Shown here piece after piece: positions 34,452-45,040 of a DNA stretch of 64,000 nt; positions within the stretch are counted from its first letter, which is position 1, and each line of letters begins with the position of its first letter. A model generated the notes under the pieces. That model did no database searches and was not told the DNA's origin. It saw only the letters and a program-made list of their open reading frames with translations. The position numbers and the translations under genes were made by a program. Source of the DNA: Trachythela sp. YZ-2020 (Eukaryota > Cnidaria > Anthozoa > Malacalcyonacea > Clavulariidae); contig JADLSH010000184.1 in the NCBI GenBank assembly GCA_016169945.1, positions 1-64,000 of the forward strand, written 5' to 3'.

Positions 34452-34523
34452 ATCATTCTTTTTCTTCATTCGCGCTTACCAAGATATATTTATATTCAAA
34501 TTCAGTCAATGAGTTCATTCGAA

Positions 34524-35576
34524 TCAGTGCAATGAGCTTATGAAAAATTCGCTAAAGACAAATCTAAGCCCAAGCTTCGGCTTCTCAGTGGCAAAAAAAG
34601 CAACTACCTCTTTGTCGGTCTTCTTTTCACTAAATTTGTACTTGATGTCACCCGCCAATGTTTCTGCCAGAGAATAACCATCATCTGGGAAAGGTTTGCC
34701 TTCATCACTTTCTTGTTCAACCATCAACTTTATATCAGCCAATGTTTTCTTCATGCAGTAACCGCGAATGGCATAATACAGGGATTTTTCATAGCTATCA
34801 AAGTTTTCTGATATTTTCTTCCATGTCTTGGCCATATTGGTAAGCCCATCATACGATTTCGCTGGAAGACCTGCATCCTTCACCATGGGATTTAACACGT
34901 CGGTCATTCCTTTTTCGTAAGCATCCACCTGCTTTTGCTTTTTCTCGACATCAGAGATTGCTTTGTCCAATTTTTCCAATGTCCAAATTCCCAACCCAAT
35001 GGTTGCTGCCAGCCCTGCTATCCCAAACACTACCCCGCCGATGTCGAGACCCTTGGCAAACTTAGTTAGCTTTGGACTTTTAGGAAACGAGCTTTCTTCT
35101 TGTGGTGGAGATGGAGGTGTTTCGCCTTCCAAGGGGACGTTCTCAAAAGGTTCTTCAGTAGGCTCAGGGGGTTCCTCTCCAGACGCCTTACGCTCACGAA
35201 GCTCGATAACTATCTCTAGAATACCACTGATGACATCGACACCTGTTCCAGCGTAGTCCAAATATGTAGCCACAGTTTGCATTGCCTTCTCAAATTCGCC
35301 CGCGGAGATGTCCTCTGAAATTTGTTCTTGCACTTTTTTTAGGAAGTCGCTTGGTAATTTGTCAAAGGATTTCTTGACACGATCAAGATTGACAGCGACT
35401 AAATAGTATATATGATCGTAAAGGTTGCCTGCAGTCACCACGGACTGTTTGAGGTTATCAGATTTTGTATTCAATTCATCCATCTTCTTAGCTTCAGCAA
35501 CACTAAAACCAACACCGGCTCCTATGCCTGCCATTCCTAGCAGAATATTAGTGAGCGGAAGAGCAATACTGGCCAT
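34524..35576 (-). CDS. Intronless gene of unknown function, copy X1 (350 aa)
   Basis: I do not recognise this protein. Visible architecture: hydrophobic Gly-rich segment 5-27 (NILLGMAGIGAGVGFSVAE), charged helical region 28-100, second hydrophobic segment about 104-126, Pro/Glu-rich linker 131-168, third Gly-rich hydrophobic segment 177-199 (GGVVFGIAGLAATIGLGIW), a Lys/Glu coiled coil 200-223 and a soluble C-terminal part. No cleavable-looking signal. Soluble helices plus Gly-rich hydrophobic hairpins recall helical membrane-inserting proteins (apolipoprotein L or pore-former style), but this is architecture only. ATG context AAAATGGCC; a TATA-like box lies about 80 bp upstream. X1 lacks a 26-bp segment that contains the AATAAA signal and stop of X2, so it ends SSLH instead of SSLRWL. 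Residues 104-130 differ strongly from X2/X3. Confidence 0.85.
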   Translation of the reverse strand: MASIALPLTNILLGMAGIGAGVGFSVAEAKKMDELNTKSDNLKQSVVTAGNLYDHIYYLVAVNLDRVKKSFDKLPSDFLKKVQEQISEDISAGEFEKAMQTVATYLDYAGTGVDVISGILEIVIELRERKASGEEPPEPTEEPFENVPLEGETPPSPPQEESSFPKSPKLTKFAKGLDIGGVVFGIAGLAATIGLGIWTLEKLDKAISDVEKKQKQVDAYEKGMTDVLNPMVKDAGLPAKSYDGLTNMAKTWKKISENFDSYEKSLYYAIRGYCMKKTLADIKLMVEQESDEGKPFPDDGYSLAETLAGDIKYKFSEKKTDKEVVAFFATEKPKLGLRFVFSEFFISSLH

Positions 35577-35650
35577 TTTCGATAGAGGAGTAAATAAGAT
35601 ACAGATCTCGCTCTAATGACAACTGATATAATTCTATAATAAAATTGAAT

Positions 35651-35660
35651 CTATATATAA
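35651..35660 (-). promoter_or_regulatory. TATA-like box of gene X1
   Basis: TTATATATAG on the minus strand, about 75-84 bp before the ATG at 35576. Conserved in position upstream of X2 (51711-51721) and X3 (62446-62456). Confidence 0.5.
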
Positions 35661-35690
35661 CATGGACACGCGGGCATGTTATAAAACATG

Positions 35691-35708
35691 GACTGGACTG
35701 GACTGGAT
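35691..35708. repeat. GGACT pentanucleotide repeat upstream of X1
   Basis: Three GACTG units here, four upstream of X2 (51760-51775) and five upstream of X3 (62487-62513): a stepwise variable repeat 110-140 bp from the start codon. Confidence 0.85.
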
Positions 35709-36285
35709 CCTGCACAATTTGTGCAAGCACTTCAACAACATTGATGAGTAAAATCACAGTAAGATAACAAAGTTAGGGTATTATGCCAGTTCCCTCACAT
35801 TTTATCGCTCCTAGTCGGGCTCGCCACATGATGCTTCGCATCTCCTTAGTTTGTATTCATAACTTATGTATATTAGACCAAATCGTGGAGACGGCCCTAC
35901 AGAAGTTTGTTAATCATCAGATACCAGGTCCTCGACTACCGATTGCAAAGTTTTGACGTCAAAGCTGTCCGCTCCTTTACTGCGCGGCTTATTTGGCATT
36001 ATATATATACTATAAATGTGAGTAGAACGTGATTCCAAATATTTGACTGATTTAATAAACGGGATTCACAGTGTGTTTCGAAAATTTCAGATACATCTTT
36101 ATAGGTATATATAGGTTATCTAAGTACAAATTTAGTTTTTTTCGGGTTTTTTCGAGTAATTATGAAGTTCTAATCCCAACTTGACAATTGCTTATTTTGC
36201 GTCTTAAACAATGAACAGTCAAATAAAATTTTGAGTCATCAACGAAGGAGCCGGACCATCATTTTTTAGATGCAAAATGCTACAA

Positions 36286-36362
36286 GTCCATGTTTTACAA
36301 GTCCACGTTTTACAAGTCCACGTTTTACAAGTCCACGTTTTACAAGTTCATGTTTTACAAGA
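36286..36362. repeat. 15-bp minisatellite (TTTTACAAGTCCACG)
   Basis: Five units in unit A, seven in unit B (52351-52458) and seven in unit C (63091-63198). It keeps all frames open because 15 is a multiple of three, producing repetitive frames such as FYKST and CFTSPR. The unique frame that follows (beginning SDARACTHPEDF) is broken by a 2-bp deletion in unit C, so it is not treated as a gene. Confidence 0.9.
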
Positions 36363-36678
36363 TGTCGGACGCGCGCGCATGCACACATCCAGAAGATTTC
36401 CGGTTTCGCAATGGACTCATCACCTGTCAATCACACGATCGAACCATCGAGTTTCGAAATCATGAAAGTGATCTTTGTCCTGTCGAACCGGATGTGTATC
36501 ATCCATATGGCGACAGATTACAGGAAGACGAAACGTCTTTATAGAATCGTCTTTATAATAAAGGAATTTTCAAGGAAGTATTTGCCAAAGAGTAAGGAAT
36601 TTGCGGAAGTCAATTGTTTATGCGCGGTCGCGACTTCCTCGCTCACGCTCGCCAGTGCTGCCCTCGACTAGCAGAGGT

Positions 36679-36865
36679 TAGCCTGCGAAGCAGTCGCTTT
36701 ATTTTTGAGTGTTTAACTGTTTATTATATAAATGGGCGATAAAATAATCGGGCGGAGGGCGGCTCCGCCCGCTTATTTTTCCGCCCGCTAATTTTTCCGC
36801 CCGATTATTTTATCGCCCATTTATATAATAACCACTCAAAAATAAAGCGACTGCTTCGCAGGCTA
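36679..36865. mobile_element. Foldback element with 9-bp target duplication
   Basis: TAGCCTGCGAAGCAGTCGC and its complement are the ends of nearly complementary arms separated by a GGGCGGAGGGCGGCTCCGCCC core. AGCAGAGGT is duplicated at both sides (36670-36678, 36866-36874). Units B and C have the empty site CTAGCAGAGGTCGAC. Confidence 0.9.
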
Positions 36866-36981
36866 AGCAGAGGTCGACTTGGAGCAAGTCTAATTTATAT
36901 TATGTAGTAAGGACAATTGCATGTAGGTACAAGTAAAAACAGCTAGCACATTGCAGTGCGCAAATATTACTCGGGCCAGTT

Positions 36982-37331
36982 CATAGGCGTACGGGGGGGT
37001 GGGGCTGGGGGGGCTGGAGCCCCCCCAAAATTTTTGAGAATTTATCTATTCGGGCAAAAATTGTCTTGTCATTCGGGCAACGACGGTGTGGTGACGTCAT
37101 TTTTATTTATTTATTTAATTTGCCTTGTAAATTTATAACAGAATGATAAGTTCATAGAATAGGTAATATTTCAGAGTTTTATGCTTTATAAAACGGAAGT
37201 ATTTTTTCCGCATATTGTCTGAAAATCCTGCTTTTGGCGACCCTTAAACCATGGTACCCACGACGCCACTGCATGTCATTCGGGCAAATTCAGCCCAGCC
37301 CCCCCAAAAAAAATGTGCCCGTACGCCTATG
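36982..37331. mobile_element. hAT-like element with 8-bp target duplication
   Basis: Ends CATAGGCGTACGGG and CCCGTACGCCTATG, flanked by GGCCAGTT twice. Units B and C read GGGCCAGTTGTATAAA without it. The interior has C/G-rich tracts next to each end and no transposase. Confidence 0.9.
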
Positions 37332-37754
37332 GGCCAGTTGTATAAAAATGTAGTTAAAGTTAACTATAGTTAGTGCGAAAGTTAACCAATCAGAATCGCG
37401 AATTTTACAGTTAACTATACTATTTAACTACAAAACGGCAACCGGCCCCTGATCTTAGAAAACATTCTTCTAGCTAGGAAAATCTATTTACTACAGATTA
37501 GGTATATTATACAATTTAAGAGAAACTGCTGAGCATTAGCGAGCTGATTATGTGTAGGTTTACTGAACATAACACAACCGGATGTGTGACGTGTAGCAGA
37601 ATATAATACCTTTGGCTTTTGACATTCCTCAAATTCAGTGTTGCATGGTTGATTGTTTGACACTGATACCTGGTTTAGTTTTGTAATATATTTTCCTATT
37701 GAACAGTCCCTAGCAAATGCACCTTTGAATATGTATAAATATATATATTAGCGT
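37332..37754. other. Conserved flank with CCAATCAG palindrome
   Basis: GTTAACTATAGTTAGTGCG, GTTAACCAATCAGAATCGCG and CAGTTAACTATAC form nested inverted repeats at 37355-37430. The rest is unique and shared with units B and C. Confidence 0.5.
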
Positions 37755-38060
37755 ACCACTAAACCTAGGTCTAGGATCTCGAAATTTGATTGATCGAGAA
37801 ACAAGACAGATCAGTACACGTTATTTATTTGCACTATCACGAGAAATACATGAAGAGAATGCCTTCAAATACACAAAATATTGCAACTATTTTTGCATCA
37901 GTCGTGCTGTCTGCGTCCGAACTGGTTTGTTTTAAACTTGCTTTTAGAAATATATTCTTGATTACTCTCCAGAAATTTTAGGATTATTGCAGGTTTAATT
38001 TTGGAGATTTTGATTATACTCGTACTCAGCTTGTTTCATGGTTTATTACAGCTGTTTATA
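37755..38060 (+). repeat. ~300-bp direct repeat holding a small conserved ORF
   Basis: Four copies in the window: 37755-38060, 48012-48355, 53297-53600 and 58745-59090. Each opens with CCTAGGTCTAGGA and contains a frame starting MIEKQDRSVHVIY (63 aa) or its extension to 90 aa at 48080-48352 and 58813-59085. The frame has a hydrophobic middle (IATIFASVVLSASELVCFKL). Function unknown; persistence of the frame could just reflect recency. Confidence 0.6.
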
Positions 38061-38381
38061 AGCTACCCAGTCGATCGGCGCACGTCATATTGCGAAAATT
38101 ACTGATTGTAAGATAAGTACCGTGCTGCCAAGTCATGGGTGATCGACATCATGTCTGAGTGTTTGGGTCTCTGGTTTTTGGGTCTCTGAGTTTTTAGGTC
38201 TCCGGGTGTTTAACTTTCTGTATCCAAATGTACAGTATTTAAATCGCCTATTCATAAGTGTATGATGTAGCCAAAAAAATACATGATTGAATTTATTGAA
38301 TACAAATTCAATCTGCCAGATAAACCGAGTTTTGTACCCTAGAATTTGTATTGACACGTAAATAAGGTTTAATCGTCAACT

Positions 38382-38698
38382 AACGAGAACGATACACTGA
38401 ATAAATGCCATGCATGAGTTAGGTGTCTGGTTTTAAATTTAGGCTCTATAAATCAGTCCAGAGCCTTTCACGAGGCTTGCATTTTTTATCAATACATATA
38501 TTAACAGATTGCTGTTATATCGTGTGTGTATTGTCTAAAATTAATGTAGTTGAACGCGTGTTACTACAAATGATACCTCGAATGATACAATTAAGCGGTG
38601 AACTGTGTTTAATAATATCCCAGCGTTTTACTTTCCCATTTCAGTAAAAATGGAATATGAACCATATTTTGGTATAAGTGGGTGGTGGCGTGTGGTTA
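38382..38698. repeat. Left arm of a large inverted repeat
   Basis: AACGAGAACGATACACTG through CACCACCCACTT-complement is repeated inverted at 44122-44350. In unit B the arms are 53922-54238 and 54857-55081, separated by only about 0.6 kb; in unit A the 4.5-kb block pushes them 5.4 kb apart. Confidence 0.8.
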
Positions 38699-38885
38699 TT
38701 GATCAAGCTAATTGCAACAACATGTTTCTGAAAACACGTACGTGCTTGTTAATGATAAATTGCATATGAGGAATTTAGGACATTAGGAATATTTAGCTTG
38801 ATCATTTTGTAAAGGTGCTTTTATCACACTTGGTCCACATATTTATCTATTTATTGAATTAAAAGCCGCAGTCGCGTTATTTATC

Positions 38886-39212
38886 TATCTCTTATATGTA
38901 AATTATATAATTATGTCTTCTCAAGGAATAAAGTTTCTAATTTGTATATATCCTTGTTATTATTTGAAATATTGTAAAATATCTCAAACTCATCTTCTTC
39001 TTTATATTTTTCTATTAATAATTTTACTTTAAGTTCTGATCATCAATGTAAATAATTGTAAATAATTAAACTAGGAGTCTTAAGCAAAAGCCTTTAGCGG
39101 TTTCTAGTAGACTTCTAGCCCTAGTAACTGTAATCTATGTTTTATTTTTATTTTAAACTATGTATGTATGTATGGGCGAAACTTTAATAAACTTAAACTA
39201 AACTTAAACTAT
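38886..39212 (+). mobile_element. 5'-truncated retrotransposon 3' end
   Basis: Present in unit A only; unit B reads GTCGCGTTATCTATTTTAGC across the site. It ends in ATGTATGTATGGGCGAAAC, then TTTAATAAACTTAAAC, a LINE-like tail. Short TATCTAT duplication at both sides. Confidence 0.7.
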
Positions 39213-39875
39213 CTATTTTAGCGCTGCGTACGGCGATTATTCAATGCAAATGACGTCATTTAACAGTTATTTGGCAAAGCTTCGGCGATCTGTAACCCGG
39301 AATTTCATTTGTGCAAGTCAGTACGAATACATAGATTATATTCTTTGTTATTGCATAATAACTTAACTGAATCCTTTCAATATATACTACTTACTAACTG
39401 AGCGTGAGGTCTGTACGGTAAAATATCAAGCTGAGGTCTTGCTGTATTGACCGAGCGATAGCGAGGTCAATACAGCAAGACCGCACTGTTAATTTCAAGG
39501 AGTTATTTTAACTCCGCCATAGGAGTTAAAATTACTCCCTGTGGGAGAGTAAAAATTTTGGAGTAAAATCTACTCCAAAAATGGAGTTAAAACTACTCCA
39601 TTTCGGTACGCATTCCAGAATTTACTCCACTGGGAGTCATTTTAACTCCACTGAAGGAGTAAAACTTACTCCAGCAAAGGAGTAGAAATAATGGAGTAAT
39701 TTTTACTCCTTAATATTACTCTAGGAGTCGTTTTAACTCCTGAATTTTACCGCGGCCAAAGTTATTTAACTCCAATATTATGAGATTCTTTCACTGGGCG
39801 TAGGGACTAGTTAAGATATTTGCTAGTGATACAAAATTAAGAAGCAAGAAGTTCCTGCTATTTAATTAGCTGACG

Positions 39876-39878
<3 letters not shown>

Positions 39879-39908
<30 letters not shown>
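39879..39908. repeat. (ATT)n microsatellite
   Basis: About nine ATT units inside the CACTA-like element. Confidence 0.9.
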
Positions 39909-39909
<1 letters not shown>

Positions 39910-41094
39910 TAAATCAATTAAATAAAATAAAATTTAGCTCCGGTAACGTCGCCAACTCAAAAGTGGGAATGGCGGAATGCTGTATTATGCATTGGCTTTA
40001 TACATTCTTTGCTGTTAAACCGCGAGCGGTAATCGAAGCCGGGTCTGTCGTGAATCGCCAACGTACTTTTCTCACTCAAAGTCAAAGGATTTATTTACAT
40101 TTTTGGATTGGATTGATATTTTTTCTGCTGAGAAAAATGCTTCCCTCTGTTAACCAAACAAGTGGAAACACTCGTGTCTGCACCAATCAACGCGTTAGGG
40201 ATGTATCACGTGTTATAGTAATTTGATTCTATATTCACATCATGCGCCAAATTCGATATTTTTAATATTTTGCTACAAAAGTTCAAGGAGAGGAGAGTTT
40301 TACCCAAATTTTCTTATATATATATTCACGAAAACCGGACAAATTACACGGACTTTGTTGCGAAGGTATGTTTATTGTTATTTGCTATTTTGTGTACGAT
40401 TATTTACTCGATAGGTGGTTATATTTTCTATTGAAGACTGTATACAAATCTCTTCGACGCACTGAGGTCAAAATGAAATCGTCTTGAGTTGTATACAGTA
40501 AATTTTCGAGTAATTTCTTCTAGCAGAAGTATATAACTTAGTTTATTGTTTCCCAAATTTTGATTTAGGCAATTGACGGTCTGATTGAGGAGTGCTGCCG
40601 CTGCTGTGTAAAGACAAACGCGGTTAAAGTGCCTGAAGGTAAGACGAATATTCCCATGTTTTGTTGCCATTTTAATTTGTATATAAGATTTAGTATTCGT
40701 ATGGCGAATAGTTAGGTATTCAAATTGTTTTATAACCAGTGATCTACTGGGACTAATCTGTATATGTAATAATTTTTAATAGTAGATGATTTTTGCATAA
40801 AATTGAAGTTAATTCATTATATATTTGAGAATATTTTTGTAATAACATGATCTTGCTTTTTTATACATGGAGATAGGATTCCTTTAGCAGGGTTAGTGAC
40901 CAAGAGAGTCATAGAAAGCAAGGGTTTACATGATTTAGGGTGATGCTACTGACACAGTTATGTTACCCCGGTTAAGGAAAACACTGCATGGTCACGAAGC
41001 ATGCTGTATTTGAAAATGACACGGCTCAGGTGATATTGCTTAAAATATTCACCAGGTTGATATGCATACCATACTGACATTCATACCAAATATA

Positions 41095-42066
41095 ATATAT
41101 GAATTGAAGGGTTTTGTAGATGGAAAATTATTGAGTGTAAAGTATATACATTTATTAGACCTAACCAGGAACAGCTGCGAAAAATGCAACTATAGATCCC
41201 TGGCAGGAATTGCATGAATCTGCGGCCCTGCGATTCCGGTGCAGTGCTCTAACCAACTGAGCTACAGAGGCCAGTTGTCGAGCTCTAACCACAAGTTCAT
41301 GTATATATACTAGGGTACTGCCATGTTAAGTTGTGGGTAAATATCTAGATTTGTTGGCATCTCACTCGATAGAATAATAATTGAAGGGTTTTGTAGATGG
41401 AAAATTATTGAGTGTTTATTATATACATTTATTAGACCTAACCAGGAACAGCTGCAAAAAAATGCAACTATAGGTCCCTGGCAGGAATTGAACATGCGGA
41501 CCTGCGATTCTGGTGCAGCTCTCTAACCAACTGAGCTACAGAGTCCAGTTGTCCATTGTATATAATTTACACTCAATAATTTTCCATCTACAAAACCCTT
41601 CAATTATTATTCTATCGGGTGAGATGCCAACAAAATCTAGATATTTACCCACAACTTAACATGGCAGTACCCTAGTATATATACATGAACTTGTGGTTAG
41701 AGCTCGACAACTGGACTCTGTAGCTCAGTTGGTCAGGGCGCTGCATCGGAATCGCAGGGCGCAGGTTCAATTCCTGCCATGGACTTATAGTTGCATTTTT
41801 CGCAGCTGTTCCTGGTTAGGTGTAATAAATTTATATAATTTACACTCAATAATTTTCCATCTACAAAACTCTTCAATTATTATTCTGTCGAGTGAGATGC
41901 CAACAAAATCTAGATATTTACCCACAACTTAACATGGCAGTACCCTAGTATATATACATGAACTTGTGGTTAGAGCTTGACAACTGGACTCTGTAGCTCA
42001 GTTGGTTAGAGCGCTGCACCGGAATCGCAGGGCCGCAGATTCAATTCCTGCCAGGGACCTATAGTT
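41095..42066. mobile_element. Tandem and inverted tRNA-SINE units
   Basis: Four units: two on the minus strand (tRNA-like blocks near 41210-41270 and 41485-41550) then two on the plus strand (41713-41790 and 41990-42060), arranged as an imperfect palindrome centred near 41565. Plus-strand blocks show an A box TAGCTCAGTTGG, a stem-loop CTGCACCGGAATCGCAG and a B box GGTTCAATTCC, followed by ATAGTTGCATTTTTCGCAG and CTGTTCCTGGTTAGG. Each unit also contains TTCCATCTACAAAAC and GAGATGCCAACAAAATC. Unit period is about 265-280 bp. Confidence 0.8.
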
Positions 42067-43273
42067 GCATCATTGAAATCATTGATGTCGGAAACTTATG
42101 TGAGGCTTAATCTTCGCAGCTGCCTTAGCCTGTAAAGCAAGCCCTCATTGAAGCTGAAAGAGTAAACATGAAAGCCGGGTATTACAGGAGACCCTCGTTC
42201 CTCTTTCTGCTCCAAGATGGTCTGCTATGCACGCTACGGCTGGCTCGGCCACTAGATGTCATATGAACTATATATGCAGTATCCGGCCGGATAATCAGGT
42301 CAGATCTGTTTCAACTATTCGGTGCATCCCTATTGTCAAAGCCCATGTGTCAGTATAGTTTGTTTAATAAATGTTCGCTGATTCATTAGCTCACAAATCA
42401 ATATAAGTGCTTGAGATTTTTCAAATTATTTGTGGCTAACCAATAATCTTCTGCTGCTGTTTTATTAACCTTATATTTTTTCTTAGGGATTGTTTTAATG
42501 AATTGATACAGTAATATCCTGATGCTGAAGTTGATTGAAGTTTAATACTACCACTATAATCAAGTCAATATCATGGCATCCTACTTCATTGTCAATATTG
42601 GAAATGTTATTCATTTGTTGGAGAACATAATATATGGAATACCAAGCAAAGCAAGGAGATGAGTGGCCAACTTGTGGTATACAACTTGTTTAGTACTAAA
42701 ATTCTACCAATTGACCCACATAACATGATAATGCTGTGAACACTACAAGCATGTTATAACCATGATATCATTCGAAGAATGATGTCGAGCCTAACAATGT
42801 AAATAACTAGAGCAAATTGCATGCCTGTTGTATATATCATATTTTGCTGAGAAAATATATTATTTTGACCTTAAAATGTTTTTATTGATTTCTAACCTTA
42901 ATTAAGAGCCCTTCCTTACTCTAATCTATAGGAGTTATTTTGACTCCCAAATTGGAGTAAAGGGAAAAGGTACAGAATGACTCCTTTTGTGGAGTAAACT
43001 TTACTCCAGTTTTTTAACTCCATTTCTGGAGTAATTTTTACTCCATTCTTAGAGTAGTTTTTACTCCTACTGGAGTAAATTTCACTCCACTTATGGAGTA
43101 CAATTTACTCCAAAATTGGAGTTAAAAAACTGGAGTAAAATTTACTCCAGAAAAGGAGTCATTCTGTACCTTTTTTTTTTACTCCACTTTTGGAGTTAAA
43201 ATAACTCCTTGAAATTAACAGTGCGAGGCTTGATATTTTACCGTACAGACCGAACAGTCGAAGTTAGTAAGTT

Positions 43274-43864
43274 GTTTATTATATGGCATTTCAGACAACA
43301 AAAAACAATTGATTTTGCCAAAAATTGGTCACGCGAGGGCAAAGTACAAAGTCCGAAACTCAAAGCCGGTCATTTTCAAATGTCAAAATAATTTCAATGA
43401 TACGAATTTGTCTTAGTTTTTTACAAATTTATCTAATCTTAGCTTAGTAAAACTACTCTACAGTACCATTTATAGAATAAAATATAAAATTAATAGAAAA
43501 TATAGTGATATTGAGCTATCGGATCAAGGACAAAAACAACTTTGCATGTTCGAAAAAACAAAAATATTCTTGATTGTTTTAGTTAAAAAACATCGTAAAA
43601 TTTACCTTAATATTTCGACTTGAGCCAACAAAACTTGATTTTATCCCTTGTAGTTATCCCTTTTCCGTATTTTCCGTTTATTTTTCATTGTTTTAAATTC
43701 TTTTTAAGGATTTTTTAATGCTTTTATTGGTTTGAAATGTGTTCAAGTCGTCGCAGGGCAATAAGAATACCGTATTGCCCGTGGGCAATAGGGAAAATCC
43801 TGCCTCGTCAGCGACCAATCAGATTGCGAGATTCACCAAAACAAGCACTTGCCATATAATAAAC
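43274..43864. mobile_element. TIR element with GTTTATTATATGGCA ends
   Basis: GTTTATTATATGGCA and TGCCATATAATAAAC bound 591 bp. Near the right end a hairpin TATTGCCC/GGGCAATA is followed by CAGCGACCAATCAGATTGCG. Absent from unit B. Confidence 0.65.
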
Positions 43865-44352
43865 TGTATTAGTGCAGTGCTGTTTGATCAATGAGAATAA
43901 ATTTGACTAGCATTTTTGTTTGTACCAGCAAAGCTATATTATTTGGGACCTGGGCCTTGTCATATGGTAAATGGCTTACTTAGCCGGATAGTTTATTGTG
44001 AAACTCTTATGTTTCGAAATTGAGATATGAATTAAAAGGGTTGAAATTTAACCCAAATATGTGTATTTAAATGTTTGTACAAAGAAAGGAAATACAATAT
44101 TTGTAGCTGTCGTAATGTCATTAACCACACGCCACCACCCACTTATACTAATATGGTTCATATTCCATTTTTACGGAAATAGGAGAGTAAAACTCTGGGA
44201 TATTATTTGTAGTAACACGCGTTCAACTACATTAATTTTAGACAATACACACACGATATAACAGCAATCTATTAATGTATCGATCAAAATGCAAGCCTCG
44301 TGAAAGACTCCTAACTCATGCATGGCATTTATTCAGTATATCGTTCTCGTTA
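43865..44352. other. Spacer with right inverted arm
   Basis: Unique sequence shared with unit B (54597-55083), ending in the right arm of the inverted repeat (44122-44350). The short frames here are antisense or partial readings of that arm. Confidence 0.5.
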
Positions 44353-44729
44353 CACTGTTTTGGTGAAGTTAAAATTTTAGGGCTATTTAACTCCATTATT
44401 TGGAGTTAAAATAACTCGTTGGAGAAGTTGCGCGTATTGGCGAACTAATTAGTATGCGCGATTAACTCTCTTTTGCTGGAGTTACTCAAATTTAACTCCA
44501 TTTTTGGAGTTATTTGTTGCTGAAAGCAAGCAAAATGGCGTTTTCGGTGACCTTGACAATTTCAACTCGCTCGGATTGCGTTATTTTGCCTTGTACACTT
44601 TTGAACGTGCCTAGTTGCACAAAAAGTAGAAAGGGAATGCACTATTTATGTTTAGGTAAGGGAATAGTTTTTACTTGTTTTATTTTCAATCATAATATGG
44701 TGATTTTTGTGCAACTAGGCACGTTCACG

Positions 44730-45040
44730 TACAGGAGAATTATCCCCTCGGCATTTTGAGCGAACGCAAAAATTTTCCTGTGTCAACCTTATCAAAGTGA
44801 CGTGGGTTTTGTTATGACAAGGTATTTCCGGAATTCAAAACAAACTCTGAGGTGTTAACGTCGGTGTCTATCGGATTAGGTTTACTAAACATAATGCAAT
44901 AGACACCGACGTTAACACCTCAAAGTTTGTTTTGAATTCCGGAAATACCTTGTCATAACAAAACCCACGTTACTTTGATAAGGTTGACACAGGAAAATTT
45001 TTGCGTTCGCTCAAAATGCCGAGGGGATAATTCTCCTGTA
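44730..45040. repeat. ~310-bp near-perfect hairpin inside the CACTA-like element
   Basis: Left arm TACAGGAGAATTATCCCC to GACACCGACG, right arm the complement ending GGGGATAATTCTCCTGTA; loop about 25 bp. In unit B only the right arm is intact (to 55784); the left arm (about 55470-55620) has many small deletions. Confidence 0.9.

Larger units (their letters stand above)
35577..36285. other. 5' flank of X1
   Basis: Conserved in units B and C. Apart from the TATA-like box and the GGACT repeat it contains no recognised gene or element. A run TTTTTTCGGGTTTTTTCG is near 36136. Confidence 0.5.
39484..43223. mobile_element. CACTA/EnSpm-like transposon, 3.74 kb (family member in unit A only)
   Basis: The two ends are the same 32 bp inverted, beginning CACTGTTAATTTCAAGG and running into AGTTATTTTAACTCC. 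Both subterminal zones (about 39500-39770 and 42930-43210) are dense arrays of GGAGT...ACTCC motifs in alternating orientation. CACTG ends plus subterminal motif arrays are hallmarks of CACTA/EnSpm elements; a 2-bp CG could be the target duplication. An exon-like piece at 40569-40640 (AG/GT bounded, LIEECCRCCVKTNAV) resembles MLEECYCNDLEDV in the sister element at 44353. No transposase domain recognised. Confidence 0.75.
39395..43270. mobile_element. Outer inverted-repeat element hosting the 3.7-kb CACTA-like element
   Basis: ACTTACTAAC, GTCTGTACGGTAAAATATC on the left recurs inverted at about 43230-43268. Next to the left end is a hairpin GGTCTTGCTGTATTGACC/GGTCAATACAGCAAGACC (39441-39482). 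Its interior is occupied by the element at 39484-43223. Confidence 0.65.

Noticed and set aside
34524..35576. Calling the intronless gene a pore-forming toxin
   Set aside because: Only general architecture suggests membrane insertion; there is no signal peptide, no recognised toxin motif and no homology I can name.
36286..36362. CRISPR-like array
   Set aside because: 15-bp units without spacers in an animal genome: a minisatellite.
36270..36671. 133-codon frame with repeated SPRFT units and its counterparts at 52336-52767 and 63077-63379
   Set aside because: The repeat is a 15-bp minisatellite open in several frames; the unique part is frameshifted in unit C and shows no domain.
41990..42060. 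Functional tRNA gene
   Set aside because: A and B boxes are present but it is one of several clustered copies joined to a SINE body, and the anticodon stem is mismatched.
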